From: Blastocatellia bacterium AA13
GTDB lineage: Bacteria > Acidobacteriota > Blastocatellia > UBA7656
Length of the DNA: 64,000 bases
NCBI GenBank assembly: GCA_003222245.1
Contig: QHVH01000014.1
Location: forward strand, 1 to 64,000
Direction of reading: 5' to 3'
Shown: piece after piece, positions 53,054 through 62,175 of the stretch
Layout: every line of letters starts with the position of its first letter
How positions within the stretch are numbered: position 1 is the first letter of the stretch
The notes under the pieces: generated by a model
Database searches by the model: none
The model's input: only the letters and a program-made list of their open reading frames with translations
What the model was told of the DNA's origin: nothing
Position numbers and translations under genes: made by a program

Positions 53054-53572
53054 ATGATGACCAATCTCCTGAGCAGAGCGCTGATCAGCTCAACGCTCCT
53101 TCTGTCGATCTTGCAGCTCTGCCTGGCAAGCCCGTCACAACAGCACGCCGTGAGTCGCCAGCCTGACCCTTCGGAAGTAGTCCAGAAGTTCTACACGTCA
53201 CATTTCTACGGCAACAAGAGCTTTACAGCGGCTGGGATCAAGAGGAAGCGGTCGTGGTTATCGCCCGAGTTATACGATCTGCTGATCGCGGAAGCGTCGA
53301 GAAAGTATACACCCGACACGGTTCCGGACATCGAGGGAGATCCATTCACGGACTCTCAGGACTATCCACAAAAGTTTGTGGTAGGCAAATCGGATGTTTC
53401 GGCCGAGAAGGCAACCGTCGACCTGGCTCTCCATTGGATCAGCCATGGAAAAATCACCGAGAGGCGCGCTTACAAAGTGGAGTTAACTAATAAGTCGGGC
53501 TCCTGGCTGATCTCGAATATCGTATACCGACCGAATGAAGATCTGATTGGACTCCTCAAGCATCAACGCTGA
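53054..53572 (+). CDS. Secreted DUF3828-like protein
   Basis: A 172-residue protein with a signal peptide (ALISSTLLLSILQLCLASPS). The mature part starts DPSEVVQKFYTSHFYGNKSF and ends with GSWLISNIVYRPNEDLIGLL, the layout of the NTF2-like DUF3828 family. Function is unknown. It is the last gene of the deacetylase operon. Confidence 0.72.
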   Translation: MMTNLLSRALISSTLLLSILQLCLASPSQQHAVSRQPDPSEVVQKFYTSHFYGNKSFTAAGIKRKRSWLSPELYDLLIAEASRKYTPDTVPDIEGDPFTDSQDYPQKFVVGKSDVSAEKATVDLALHWISHGKITERRAYKVELTNKSGSWLISNIVYRPNEDLIGLLKHQR

Positions 53573-53779
53573 AGCAAAACGGCTCCGTCGTTCAGCATTG
53601 TATCCAACGTCCTCAGGAATGCATCGATAATAACCCAGCGCGTCAGAGCCGGGTTGGGCTGCGTCATAGCCTTGTGATCGTCACCGAGATTCGTGCCGCG
53701 CGTTGACCTTCTCATGGCTATGCGATTTAATAGACCGCGCTTTCCTTTCGCTCCAGATTACACGCTGTTGGAGGCTTCA

Positions 53780-55087
53780 ATGACCGCAACCGATCCCGCT
53801 CACAAAATCTCCACCGATGAATTGATCGCAAAACAGAAGGAATTTATCTGGCCTTGCGCGTCCACCTACTACGAGCGGCCGCTCGTGCTCGAGCGCGGAG
53901 AGGGAATGTACGTTTGGGATTCGGAGGGCAATAAGTACCTCGACTGCTTTGGCGGAGTGCTGACGACCTCCGTAGGCCATGCGCGGCCGGAAGTCGTCGA
54001 CGCGGTCACAAAGCAACTGGCGTCCATCAGCCATATGTCAGCCCTGTACGTCAATCGGCCTCAACTGGAGCTCGCGGAGAAGCTCGCTCAGGTGACACCT
54101 GGTTCGTTGAAGAAGAGTTTCTTCACGAACAGCGGAACCGAGGCCGACGAAACGGCGATGGTGCTTGCACGTCTCTACACCGGCCGCACGGAGATCATCG
54201 CGCTTCGATATGCCTATCATGGCCGCTCGGTGGTAAATATGACGGCCGCCGGGCATTCAAACTGGAAGCACGGCGCGCCCGCGGCGGGATTTGTTCACGC
54301 TCACGCTCCATACTGTTATCGCTGCCCGTTCAATCTAAAACCCGAGTCCTGCGCGCTCGAGTGCGCCCGCGACGTCGAGGAATTGATTCAAACTACTACG
54401 ACGGGTCAAATCGCCGCTTTCATAGCCGAGCCGATTATGGGCGTGGGAGGATTCATCACTCCGCCGAAGGACTACTTCAAAGCAGTGATCGAGATTATTC
54501 GGCGCTATGGCGGCATCTTTATTTGCGACGAGGTGCAAACAGGAGTCGGCAGAACCGGAGATTATTTCTGCGGCATCGAGCACTGGGATGTGAAACCGGA
54601 GGTGATGACCTTCGCCAAAGGGATCGCGAACGGCTCGCCCCTGGGATGCACGATCGCGGAGCCCGAGATAGCGGATAAATATCCGGGGCTGACCTTTTCA
54701 ACATTCGGCGGCAATCCCGTCACCTCCGCCGCTGCGGTTGCGACTATTCGAGTCGTCGAAGAGAACGACCTTCCAGGAAACGCCCGCGTCGTGGGCGAAT
54801 ATCTGCGATCCAAACTTGAAGAGTTGAAGTCGAAATACAACGTAATCGGAGACGTTCGCGGCATGGGACTCATGCAGGCGATCGAATGCGTCAAGGATCG
54901 AGCGACCAAGGAACCGGATGCGCAGTCGGTGCTGCGAGTGTTTGAAGAAACACGTCGCCGCGGCGTGTTGATCGGCAAGGGCGGCCTCTTCGGGAACGTC
55001 ATAAGGCTCGGCCCGCCGTTGACAGCCACTAACTCCGATGTCGATGAAATGGTGAGCGCTCTCGATGGAGCATTCGCTCAATTCTAA
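53780..55087 (+). CDS. Class III PLP-dependent aminotransferase (AGXT2-like)
   Basis: A 435-residue aminotransferase from the ATG at 53780, behind TTGGAGGCTTCA. It has the substrate/PLP pocket NSGTEADETAMVLAR, the cofactor Asp segment FICDEVQTGVGRTGDYFCGI and the PLP Lys in TFAKGIANGSPLG. The N-terminal YVWDSEGNKYLDCFGGVLTT and the C-terminal form match alanine-glyoxylate/beta-aminoisobutyrate types more than acetylornithine ones. It interconverts amino and oxo acids. It is monocistronic. Confidence 0.92.
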   Translation: MTATDPAHKISTDELIAKQKEFIWPCASTYYERPLVLERGEGMYVWDSEGNKYLDCFGGVLTTSVGHARPEVVDAVTKQLASISHMSALYVNRPQLELAEKLAQVTPGSLKKSFFTNSGTEADETAMVLARLYTGRTEIIALRYAYHGRSVVNMTAAGHSNWKHGAPAAGFVHAHAPYCYRCPFNLKPESCALECARDVEELIQTTTTGQIAAFIAEPIMGVGGFITPPKDYFKAVIEIIRRYGGIFICDEVQTGVGRTGDYFCGIEHWDVKPEVMTFAKGIANGSPLGCTIAEPEIADKYPGLTFSTFGGNPVTSAAAVATIRVVEENDLPGNARVVGEYLRSKLEELKSKYNVIGDVRGMGLMQAIECVKDRATKEPDAQSVLRVFEETRRRGVLIGKGGLFGNVIRLGPPLTATNSDVDEMVSALDGAFAQF

Positions 55088-55512
55088 GGTTCTTTGTCTT
55101 CCGGTGAGGCTTGAAAGGCCGACGATAAAATGGCCACGGGCGGCGCGCCGCCCCTGGTAAACGACCGCAACGCGTCTCGCACTGAAGGCGCGACACATCT
55201 TCCTCCCTCGAACCGGGGGCTGCGCTTCGCTGTCCCCCGGGCTACTGAGGCGTTCCCCTTCAGGGAACAATCCAAGAATGCCCAACTCCAGAATGGCAAA
55301 CTCTGCTGCTCGCCGATAAGAGCCGCTCCCATCCCGATCAACCCCGATCAACCCAATCAACGAAGTTCTTGCCAACGCTTCACTCCCTCTGTAATATCCC
55401 TACTTTGCCGCTGAGCCGTAGCCGTCCCAATGGCGGATGCCCACTGGCGGATGATTGGTAGGCTCGGCATTTCGCTGAAAGCTGCAAATCAGCGAGCCCG
55501 AATTTTGACAAC
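55088..55512. other. Gene-free stretch with hairpins before tRNA-Glu
   Basis: No gene-like frame is visible on either strand. It includes the hairpins listed separately at 55213-55268. It separates the aminotransferase from the tRNA. Confidence 0.55.
55213..55268. repeat. Tandem intergenic hairpins
   Basis: CCGGGGG (55213-55219) pairs with CCCCCGG (55234-55240), and GTTCCC (55252-55257) pairs with GGGAAC (55263-55268). The doublet lies after the aminotransferase. It resembles dispersed palindromic elements rather than a classic terminator, as no T-run follows. Confidence 0.5.
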
Positions 55513-55590
55513 GTCTCGTTCGTCTAGCCTGGCCTAGGACACCGCCCTTTCACGGCGGCAACACGGGTTCGAATCCCGTACGAGACGCCA
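55513..55590 (+). tRNA. tRNA-Glu (anticodon UUC)
   Basis: The acceptor stem GTCTCGT pairs with ACGAGAC, followed by discriminator G and an encoded CCA. The anticodon arm is CCGCC-CTTTCAC-GGCGG, giving anticodon TTC. The T arm is ACGGG-TTCGAAT-CCCGT. The D loop is two bases longer than in Escherichia coli tRNA-Glu. No integrase or att duplication is seen beside it. Confidence 0.95.
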
Positions 55591-55652
55591 ATTCTATATC
55601 CGACAACAGCCGCCTTCGGCTGTGATTCGAAACTATCTGGGTCGCCGCGCGT

Positions 55653-57356
55653 TTGAATATCAGGCCGGGCGGCCCTTATCATTTCTGCTTGAAATCAATC
55701 ATTACTCTACTAATCTTCGTTCTGCTTGCAGGCTTGCTGTTAGCGCCGCCTGTTCGCGCTCTAGGCGCTTACACCGTCGTCATAATTCCATTCGAGAATC
55801 TTTCATCCCGGCCCGAGTACAACTGGATCGGCGAAAGCTTCGCTGAAGGGCTCGCCGAGCTTCTCGATAAACCGGGGCTCGTCGCTATTCAATCCGACGA
55901 GCGCAACGTGGCCTATAAACAAGAGGGCTTCCCTCCCACCGCGATACTCACGCGGGCAACGATGATCAAACTGGCCGAACGCGCCGGAGCGAGCCTCGTC
56001 GTAATGGGAACCTACAGGATCTCGGGCGAAGGCCGTGAGAGCACCATCACCGTCAGCGCCAAAACCGTCAACATCGTCGAGGGCCGGCTCGTCGGGCGCG
56101 AGTTCAGCAGGGGCTCCGCGCTGCTCGAATTGCAGAGGCTCCAGGGCGAGCTCGCATATGACATCCTCTATCAAAGCAACCCCGCGCTTCCCTTCTCTCG
56201 CGACCAGATCATCAGTCAAGCTGTTCAGGTGCCTATCGGCGCGTTTGAGAATTACATCAAAGGGACGGTTACGCTCGATCACGATGCGCGAGTGAGCTTC
56301 TTCGAGCACGCAATCAAAGAAACTGCCGACAAAACAAAGACCATATATGCCGCTGCCGCGTTCGAGCTGGCGCGTTTGAAGTACGAATCCGGCGAATATA
56401 AAGAAGCGCTCGAGTTGTTCGAGAAGCTCGATCAGAAGGCGACGCGTTATGACGAAGCACAGTTTTATATAGCGATTTCGCTGGATATGACCGGCGAAAC
56501 CGGAAAGGCGCTCGACGTACTGCAGAAGCTCGCGCAGACGCTTCCTCTATACGAGGTGTACAACAACATCGGCGTGCTCTTCATAAAGAAAAAACAATAC
56601 GAGGAAGCGCTGAAACATCTGAAGCCGGCGGCGGACGCGGCCCCTCGCGATACCGACGTGATGGTGAATTTGGGTTATGCGTACTATCTCGCGAAAGACT
56701 TCGCCAACGCCGAGTCCGTGTTAAAGAAAGAGATCGATCGGCGGCCTTCGGACGGCGAGGCCCAGTATCTTCTCAGCAAGGCGCTCGCCGCCAAGGGCGA
56801 CTCCGCGGGAGCTAATGCCGCTGCGGATCAGGCGAAGAAACTGCTCCCTGCTTATGCGCAATGGGAAACGAAAGGCATGCCCGCAATCTCTCGAATGAAG
56901 ACCGCCTTCAGCAAAGCTAACTATTACCGATATCGGCGTGATCAAGATGGGCGGCTCGGCCCACCGTCGGGCAGTCTTGCGCAGAAAACTCAGCCTGATG
57001 AGTTGCTGCAATCGGCGCGGGATGCGTTTTCGGCAGGCCGCGATGAAGAGGCTATGTCCACTCTCGTGAAGATGCTCGAGATAGCGCCGCAGAGCTATGA
57101 GGCCCACTTACTGGCCGGGCGAATTCACGAGCGACGCGGCGATCTCGATCGCGCGATCACGGCCTTGAAGGCGGCGTTATTCTGGAATCCCAAGCTGGTT
57201 TCAGCACACGTCCTGCTGGGGCGTATCTCGGTGCTACGAAATGATTGCGCCGGAGCACAGGTATCGGCGACGAAAGCTCTCCAACTAGATGCGAACGATC
57301 AGGACGCGCAAGCGCTCAGGCGGCTTGTAGACGAAAAGTGCAAAAGCGCCAATTAG
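55653..57356 (+). CDS. Secreted TPR protein with TolB/CsgG-like N-terminal domain
   Basis: A 567-residue protein. Two TTG codons (55653 and 55689) can start it; the later one begins directly at the signal peptide (KSIITLLIFVLLAGLLLAPP), but neither has a good Shine-Dalgarno. After the signal, TVVIIPFENLSSRPEYNWIG and LVVMGTYRISGEGRESTITV form the domain seen in FlgO/CsgG/TolB-type lipoproteins. Residues about 200-400 and 450-567 are TPR units (YKEALELFEKLDQKATRYDE, YEVYNNIGVLFIKKKQYEEA). It is probably a periplasmic scaffold. Confidence 0.85.
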   Translation: MNIRPGGPYHFCLKSIITLLIFVLLAGLLLAPPVRALGAYTVVIIPFENLSSRPEYNWIGESFAEGLAELLDKPGLVAIQSDERNVAYKQEGFPPTAILTRATMIKLAERAGASLVVMGTYRISGEGRESTITVSAKTVNIVEGRLVGREFSRGSALLELQRLQGELAYDILYQSNPALPFSRDQIISQAVQVPIGAFENYIKGTVTLDHDARVSFFEHAIKETADKTKTIYAAAAFELARLKYESGEYKEALELFEKLDQKATRYDEAQFYIAISLDMTGETGKALDVLQKLAQTLPLYEVYNNIGVLFIKKKQYEEALKHLKPAADAAPRDTDVMVNLGYAYYLAKDFANAESVLKKEIDRRPSDGEAQYLLSKALAAKGDSAGANAAADQAKKLLPAYAQWETKGMPAISRMKTAFSKANYYRYRRDQDGRLGPPSGSLAQKTQPDELLQSARDAFSAGRDEEAMSTLVKMLEIAPQSYEAHLLAGRIHERRGDLDRAITALKAALFWNPKLVSAHVLLGRISVLRNDCAGAQVSATKALQLDANDQDAQALRRLVDEKCKSAN

Positions 57357-57574
57357 CGTCATTTGTAATTGGTCATCGGTCACTTGTTTGTTAATCAGTG
57401 GTCATTGCCATAGCATGCGGCTGATGACTGAAACGCTAATCACTAAAGAGAGCACGGCTGGATGCTGTTCGCTAAAAGGCTGACTGCTGATCTTGACCGC
57501 TGATTTGTGATCGCTGACCGTGAAAATGACCAGCGACAAATGACAAAATGACCAATGACCAATGGAGAAACCGA
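57357..57574. repeat. Low-complexity intergenic run of TGACCAATG-like words
   Basis: The gap before the methyltransferase is made of short recurring words: GGTCATCGGTCACTTG, GACCGCTGATTTGTGATCGC and the tandem ATGACCAATGACCAATGG near 57548. They look like drifted copies of a short repeat. The last copy supplies an ATG that is in frame with the methyltransferase. Confidence 0.55.
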
Positions 57575-58399
57575 ATGATTGCGGGCGATTGCTTGACCGT
57601 GTTGCGTGAGATGCCCGCCGATCTCATTGACCTGATTGTGACATCGCCTCCTTATGCCGACAGCAGGAAGCAAACCTACGGAGGCATTCATCCCGACCGA
57701 TACGTCGAGTGGTTTCTTCCCATAGCCGATGAACTGGCGCGAGTCTTAAAACCCGAAGGAACCTTTATCCTCAATATCAAAGAAAAAGCGCTGGGAGGCG
57801 AGAGGCACACGTATGTGATTGAAACAATCTTGGGTATGCGCAAACAGGGATGGCTCTGGACGGAAGAATTCATATGGCATAAACGAAACTGCTATCCGGG
57901 CAAATGGCCGAATCGCTTTCGCGACGCATGGGAGCGTTGCCTCCAGTTCAACAAACAGGCGAAGTTCAATATGTATCAGGAACAGGTGATGGTTCCGATG
58001 GGTGACTGGGCGAAGACCAGACTGGCCAATCTAAGTGAGACAGATAAGCGCCGAGACGAATCAAAGGTGAAAAGCGGATTCGGCAAGAACGTCTCGAAGT
58101 GGGTCGGACGCGCGCTGGTATACCCGACCAATGTTCTCCATTTCGCTACGGAGTCCAGCAATCGCAATCATAGCGCGGCATTTCCCTTTGCTCTGCCTGA
58201 GTGGTTTATAAAACTCTTCACTCGCGAAGGCGATCTCGTGCTCGATCCGTTTCTCGGTTCCGGAACAACCGCCATTGCCGCAAAATCGCTCGGCCGCGGT
58301 TATCTCGGAATCGATATTAAACAGGAATATATCGATCTGACGAATGAGGCGCTTCGAAATCCGCGGCGACGGGCGCACTCTCCATCAGGAGCAAAATGA
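57575..58399 (+). CDS. Orphan DNA methyltransferase, N4-cytosine/N6-adenine beta class
   Basis: A 274-residue enzyme from the ATG at 57575, chosen for GGAGAAACCGA in front; a repeat-derived ATG at 57548 would add nine residues. Motif IV is IVTSPPYADSRK (SPPY suggests N4-cytosine) and precedes motif I LDPFLGSGTTAIAA, the beta-class order. The target-recognition region lies between them (about 95-190). No restriction endonuclease gene is adjacent, so it may act in regulation or be a remnant of a lost system. Confidence 0.9.
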   Translation: MIAGDCLTVLREMPADLIDLIVTSPPYADSRKQTYGGIHPDRYVEWFLPIADELARVLKPEGTFILNIKEKALGGERHTYVIETILGMRKQGWLWTEEFIWHKRNCYPGKWPNRFRDAWERCLQFNKQAKFNMYQEQVMVPMGDWAKTRLANLSETDKRRDESKVKSGFGKNVSKWVGRALVYPTNVLHFATESSNRNHSAAFPFALPEWFIKLFTREGDLVLDPFLGSGTTAIAAKSLGRGYLGIDIKQEYIDLTNEALRNPRRRAHSPSGAK

Positions 58400-58410
58400 C
58401 TGTAGGTCTG

Positions 58411-59895
58411 TTACGGCTGCGCCTCTCCCGTGGACTTGTCAGTATTCGAAGGTCTCGTCTTCTTTCCGCCCTTCTTTGAAGGCGACGGCTTTGGGGCCAC
58501 TCCATCTTTCAACAGTTCGACGATCGGCCTGCCTTCCGCATCTTCCAGCGTCAGGCCGAGAATTCCGGCCGCGGTCGGACCGATGTCGATCATTCGAGCC
58601 AGCGCCAGTCTGGCTCCCGTGCGCGCGCCCTGTCCAAATACAATCAACGACGACCTCATCTCCGCACGCGAAGGCAGGTAGCCGTGTGTTCCTTTATAGT
58701 GAGCGCCGGAGTCCTGCACTTCGGGACCGGTCAATGCATCGTCGAACGAGTAGCCCGACGCGGCTTCAAGCATCAGCACCGCTTCGGGAATCGCGCCCAG
58801 ATTGTCCAGCTCTTTGCGAACCAGAATGCGATTGAGCGGACCTTTTTCCTTGCGCGCTGTTTTCGAGAAGATCTGCACTACTTTTTCCGCAGTTTCTTTG
58901 TCTGACGGATCATGAAGAACGATCGCGCACGATCCGCCTGCCGGCCACGCCGCGGCTTTCCAGGAAGTAGCCTTACCGCTCTTATCGAGGGTTATGAGCT
59001 TCTCTTCGACTAGACGCACGTTGGGCGCGTACTTCTTCTCGATCGCGGCGAAACCGTGATCGGAGACTATGAGGAACGTCGTCGCGTCCTTTATACCGGC
59101 CTTTTCCGCAGCTCCGACGATTCGACCAATGAAGGCATCTTCCTTTTCGGCGGTCTGCAGAGCCTGGGGAGTGCGCGGTCCGAAGCCGTGATGCACCTCG
59201 TCGAGTTCGATGAGGTGGATCAGCATCAGATTCGGCTTGTAGGCGCCGATGATGAATTCGCTGACTGCCGTGCGAAAATCGTCGCCCTTAAGGTCTCGGC
59301 TGCCGATTGCGCTCTTGATCAAGCCGGGTGTGGCGTATTCAGCCATTCGCTTGCCGGTGATCGGCTGTTCCGCGGGGTCCCAGATTTCAGGAACGTTGTA
59401 GTCGATTTCGGCGCCCGCCGTTACCGGCCATCCAACGGCGGCCGTGCTCAAGCCCTGCTTCCTGGCGAGCGTCCACAATGTTTCCGCCTTGAGCGATTTC
59501 GCAAACCAGTACCAGGCCTTTGTCTGAGGCTCCGTGGGAGGCTCGAAAACTCGATTCTGCACAATGCCGTGGGCTTCCGGGCGAACGCCAGTGGCCATCG
59601 TCGTGTGAGACGGATAGGTAACCGTGGGGTAAACCCCTTCGACTCCATCGGCGTAAGCGCCGTTCAGCTTCATCCGAGTCATATTCGGGACCCTCAGTCC
59701 CAGCGCTCTTGGAGCCGTGTAGTACTCAGGTATGAGACCATCTATAGAAATCATTATCACGTGGCTATCGCGTCTCGGCGATTGGGCCTGCTCTTCCTGC
59801 GCCTTCGCGGCCCGCTGTCCGTAAGTAACCGGCATCAACTGAGCAAAAAGCAGCAGCGCCGACACAATCAGAATCACGTTGGCTTTGAATTTCAT
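58411..59895 (-). CDS. Secreted type I phosphodiesterase/nucleotide pyrophosphatase (ENPP-like)
   Basis: A 494-residue protein from the ATG at 59893-59895 behind GGAGAGAAGGCGC. Signal peptide residues 1-26. Catalytic features of the alkaline phosphatase superfamily: VIMISIDGLIPEYY (metal Asp), YPTVTYPSHTTMATG (nucleophilic Thr), LIHLIELDEVHHGFG, FLIVSDHGFAAIE and AHYKGTHGYLPS. It splits phosphodiester or pyrophosphate bonds outside the cytoplasm. The C-terminus is Lys/Pro-rich. It converges on the methyltransferase gene, 12 bp apart. Confidence 0.92.
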   Translation of the reverse strand: MKFKANVILIVSALLLFAQLMPVTYGQRAAKAQEEQAQSPRRDSHVIMISIDGLIPEYYTAPRALGLRVPNMTRMKLNGAYADGVEGVYPTVTYPSHTTMATGVRPEAHGIVQNRVFEPPTEPQTKAWYWFAKSLKAETLWTLARKQGLSTAAVGWPVTAGAEIDYNVPEIWDPAEQPITGKRMAEYATPGLIKSAIGSRDLKGDDFRTAVSEFIIGAYKPNLMLIHLIELDEVHHGFGPRTPQALQTAEKEDAFIGRIVGAAEKAGIKDATTFLIVSDHGFAAIEKKYAPNVRLVEEKLITLDKSGKATSWKAAAWPAGGSCAIVLHDPSDKETAEKVVQIFSKTARKEKGPLNRILVRKELDNLGAIPEAVLMLEAASGYSFDDALTGPEVQDSGAHYKGTHGYLPSRAEMRSSLIVFGQGARTGARLALARMIDIGPTAAGILGLTLEDAEGRPIVELLKDGVAPKPSPSKKGGKKTRPSNTDKSTGEAQP

Positions 59896-59959
59896 GCGCC
59901 TTCTCTCCATGTCTATTCTTACAGTCATCGGCAGGCCGGACGAATCGCCGCCCTCGATT

Positions 59960-60721
59960 TCAATCGAGCTGAAGGACCAGACCGTCTTCAGCCACGGCAA
60001 TATCCCCGGCGAATTCTTTTCGCAACTCTACCGCGAGACTCGCTTCATCTACTTCAAAGTAGAAATGAGTCACGACAAGCCGCTTCACACCGGCTCTTGC
60101 GGCCATTCTTGCTGCTTCCACAATCGATAGGTGCTTGCCGCGCTCCTGACTCTTCTCGAATGAGCATTCAGATATGAGTAGATCAGCCTTTTGAAAAAAC
60201 TCGAGAAGGTCGTCGCTCCAGGAGGTGTCGCCAGTGTAGCAAAGCACGCGGCCGCCGGATTCAATTCGATAGGCCACGCTTTCATCCGTGTGCGGCGTCT
60301 TGGCGACTCTCAACAGAGTGTTATTGTCGAGTGTGAGCGCCTCGCCTGGAGCGGCGATACTTACATCGAGCGGGAATTCCAGGATGAATAGCTTTTCTCC
60401 GAACGCTTGCTTCAGGCCCTCAATCACCCGGTTAAGGCCCGTCGGTCCAATCAACGCCAGAGGAGCCGAGCGCGGCTTCGACGCACCATGCTTGAGCGCC
60501 TGAAACAGCGAAGCAAGCTCGCCTACATGGTCCACGTGGTAGTGAGAAATAAGAACGTGAGTCAGGTCTTCCCACGGAACCTCGTATCGAGCCAGGGCGT
60601 GAAGCGATCCGGCTCCGCAATCCATAAGAATCCGGACGCCGCCGGCTTCGACAAAGTAGCCCGAGGAATTGCGGCGGCCGTCAGGTTTGCTTGTGCCGGA
60701 GCCGAGTACAGTGATCCGCAT
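59960..60721 (-). CDS. MBL-fold metal hydrolase (RNase Z-like)
   Basis: A 253-residue protein from the ATG at 60719-60721. It begins MRITVLGSGTSKPDGRRNSS, the RNase Z-type entry strand. The metal motif is VLISHYHVDHVGELASL (HxHxDH), followed by CYTGDTSWSDDLLE and LVVTHFYFEVDE (Thr-His). No exosite for tRNA is obvious and the size is below tRNase Z, so a phosphodiesterase or related activity is as likely. It lies 64 bp upstream of the ENPP-like gene and may be co-transcribed with it. Confidence 0.85.
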   Translation of the reverse strand: MRITVLGSGTSKPDGRRNSSGYFVEAGGVRILMDCGAGSLHALARYEVPWEDLTHVLISHYHVDHVGELASLFQALKHGASKPRSAPLALIGPTGLNRVIEGLKQAFGEKLFILEFPLDVSIAAPGEALTLDNNTLLRVAKTPHTDESVAYRIESGGRVLCYTGDTSWSDDLLEFFQKADLLISECSFEKSQERGKHLSIVEAARMAARAGVKRLVVTHFYFEVDEASLAVELRKEFAGDIAVAEDGLVLQLD

Positions 60722-60755
60722 CGAGTGACTACTCAACCAGCAGACGTTCGCGAAG

Positions 60756-62111
60756 TCAATATGGAAGCGACAGGGCTTCTACCTGCTTCCCCTGTTCGTC
60801 GAAGCAAGCGATCGACCTCGGGCCGGTTTTGATCGACGGGTTGAGTCCGCTCACCTTTATTTTGAACTCATACTCCTTGGCGCTGTCATTCAAGAATGTC
60901 GTAATCAAGCTGCCGTCCTGCCTCCGAATCGTCCAATACTGTTGATGATCGGACCCGCCAAACGCGACGATCTGACCGTTCCAGGCAAGCTTCGTATACA
61001 ACGCGTAGACGCGTCCCGCCGGAGTCAAATGCCAGCCGGCATTTTCGCGGCTCAAGGTGATTCGCGGGTCGCGCTGTCCGATCACCGTCGCAAAGCGCCG
61101 AGTCGAGTAGTAGACGATTGAATGAGCCGGAACCGAGTGGACATAGAGCGCTTCAATCTCGGGCCGCCGCATCAAATCCGCGACCTTGCGCGCGAATTCC
61201 ATCGCATACGGGTTGGATAGGTGGGGATTCCCCTGGAGGCTCGATCGGATGTTGAATTCGGTCACGAGGTATCGCATTCGAGGCGAGAACGGCTTCACGA
61301 CCTCATTGAACTTTTTAATCGTGCCGGGATTGACGCCGCGGCCGTAGAGGTGAGCTACGCCGACAACATCCGCGCGCGTCGATAACTTCACTCGCGAATC
61401 GAGAGCCGTCAGCATTCTGGTTGTCCATACCGTATCCGAGAGCTTCGTCGGAGTCTTTTGCTCATCGCCTACCGTGAGCGGCAGCGCAAATCTCACCCCG
61501 AGCGGCGAGAGCTTCAGAATGATCTCGCTTGCGCGGACGGCAAAGTCTTCCGGCAACCAGGGGCGAGGATTGAGCCACGGCTCGTTTGAAAGCTCGACCG
61601 CGACAAGCTTCGAGCGAAGTCCGCGCTCTATGAATTTCTCAATTGCGGTTCGGGCGACGTCTGGGCCTTCCTCGACGTTGACCGCAACCACGGTCGTGAG
61701 ATTCTGAGCTGCTATGAAGTCGACGTAGTGGTCGATCGGAAACCACGGATAGTCATTCGTCAGCTTGTTCTCCGCTTTAACGCGCTCGGTTTGCTCAGGA
61801 CCGAGCGGGCTGTAGAATCCGTGAAAGCTAAACCGCAGCGAGCGCACGCCTGCTTCTGCCATTGCCTGCCCCATCAAATCGCCCTCACCCGGATCATTGA
61901 ACACCTCGATCAACACCGAAGGCCTTCCCGCGTATGTGAGATCGGCGCCCAGAACCGGCGGGTTCATGAGCGATTTTCCCGCTGCACTCGCATCGGCGTC
62001 TGTTTTCTGGAACGCGGCTCTCGAAGCGGGCGACGTAATAAATGCGATCGGAATGATTGCGAGCAGCAAAACTGCAACCATTCTCGGGAACACGGACTTC
62101 TTTCTGCTCAT
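60756..62111 (-). CDS. Exported glycoside-hydrolase-like TIM-barrel protein
   Basis: A 451-residue protein from the ATG at 62109-62111 (a GTG 18 bp upstream is possible). The N-terminus is a signal anchor (FPRMVAVLLLAIIPIAFITS). The barrel shows clan-A glycosidase features: VAVELSNEPWLNPRPW, with Asn-Glu as acid/base, and RYLVTEFNIRS with a Glu as possible nucleophile. The C-terminal beta part includes YWTIRRQDGSLITTFLNDSA. The family is not fixed; GH39/GH79-like is my guess. No neighbouring sugar genes are seen. Confidence 0.72.
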   Translation of the reverse strand: MSRKKSVFPRMVAVLLLAIIPIAFITSPASRAAFQKTDADASAAGKSLMNPPVLGADLTYAGRPSVLIEVFNDPGEGDLMGQAMAEAGVRSLRFSFHGFYSPLGPEQTERVKAENKLTNDYPWFPIDHYVDFIAAQNLTTVVAVNVEEGPDVARTAIEKFIERGLRSKLVAVELSNEPWLNPRPWLPEDFAVRASEIILKLSPLGVRFALPLTVGDEQKTPTKLSDTVWTTRMLTALDSRVKLSTRADVVGVAHLYGRGVNPGTIKKFNEVVKPFSPRMRYLVTEFNIRSSLQGNPHLSNPYAMEFARKVADLMRRPEIEALYVHSVPAHSIVYYSTRRFATVIGQRDPRITLSRENAGWHLTPAGRVYALYTKLAWNGQIVAFGGSDHQQYWTIRRQDGSLITTFLNDSAKEYEFKIKVSGLNPSIKTGPRSIACFDEQGKQVEALSLPY

Positions 62112-62175
62112 CTTTTTCGATACTATCACGATTCGTTTGATTCCAATTAAACCGACTTTGTTTGCAGGAGGCGCG

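Noticed and set aside
55084-55375. Overlapping minus-strand frames before the tRNA
   Set aside because: Their coding would run through the hairpin doublet, with no ribosome site or recognisable motif.
55500-55652. tRNA-Glu as integration site of a mobile island
   Set aside because: No integrase gene and no duplicated tRNA 3' end are visible on either side.
61897-62175. Upstream extension of the esterase frame
   Set aside because: It overlaps the glycoside-hydrolase-like gene in antisense; the ATG at 62176 has AGGAGG in front.
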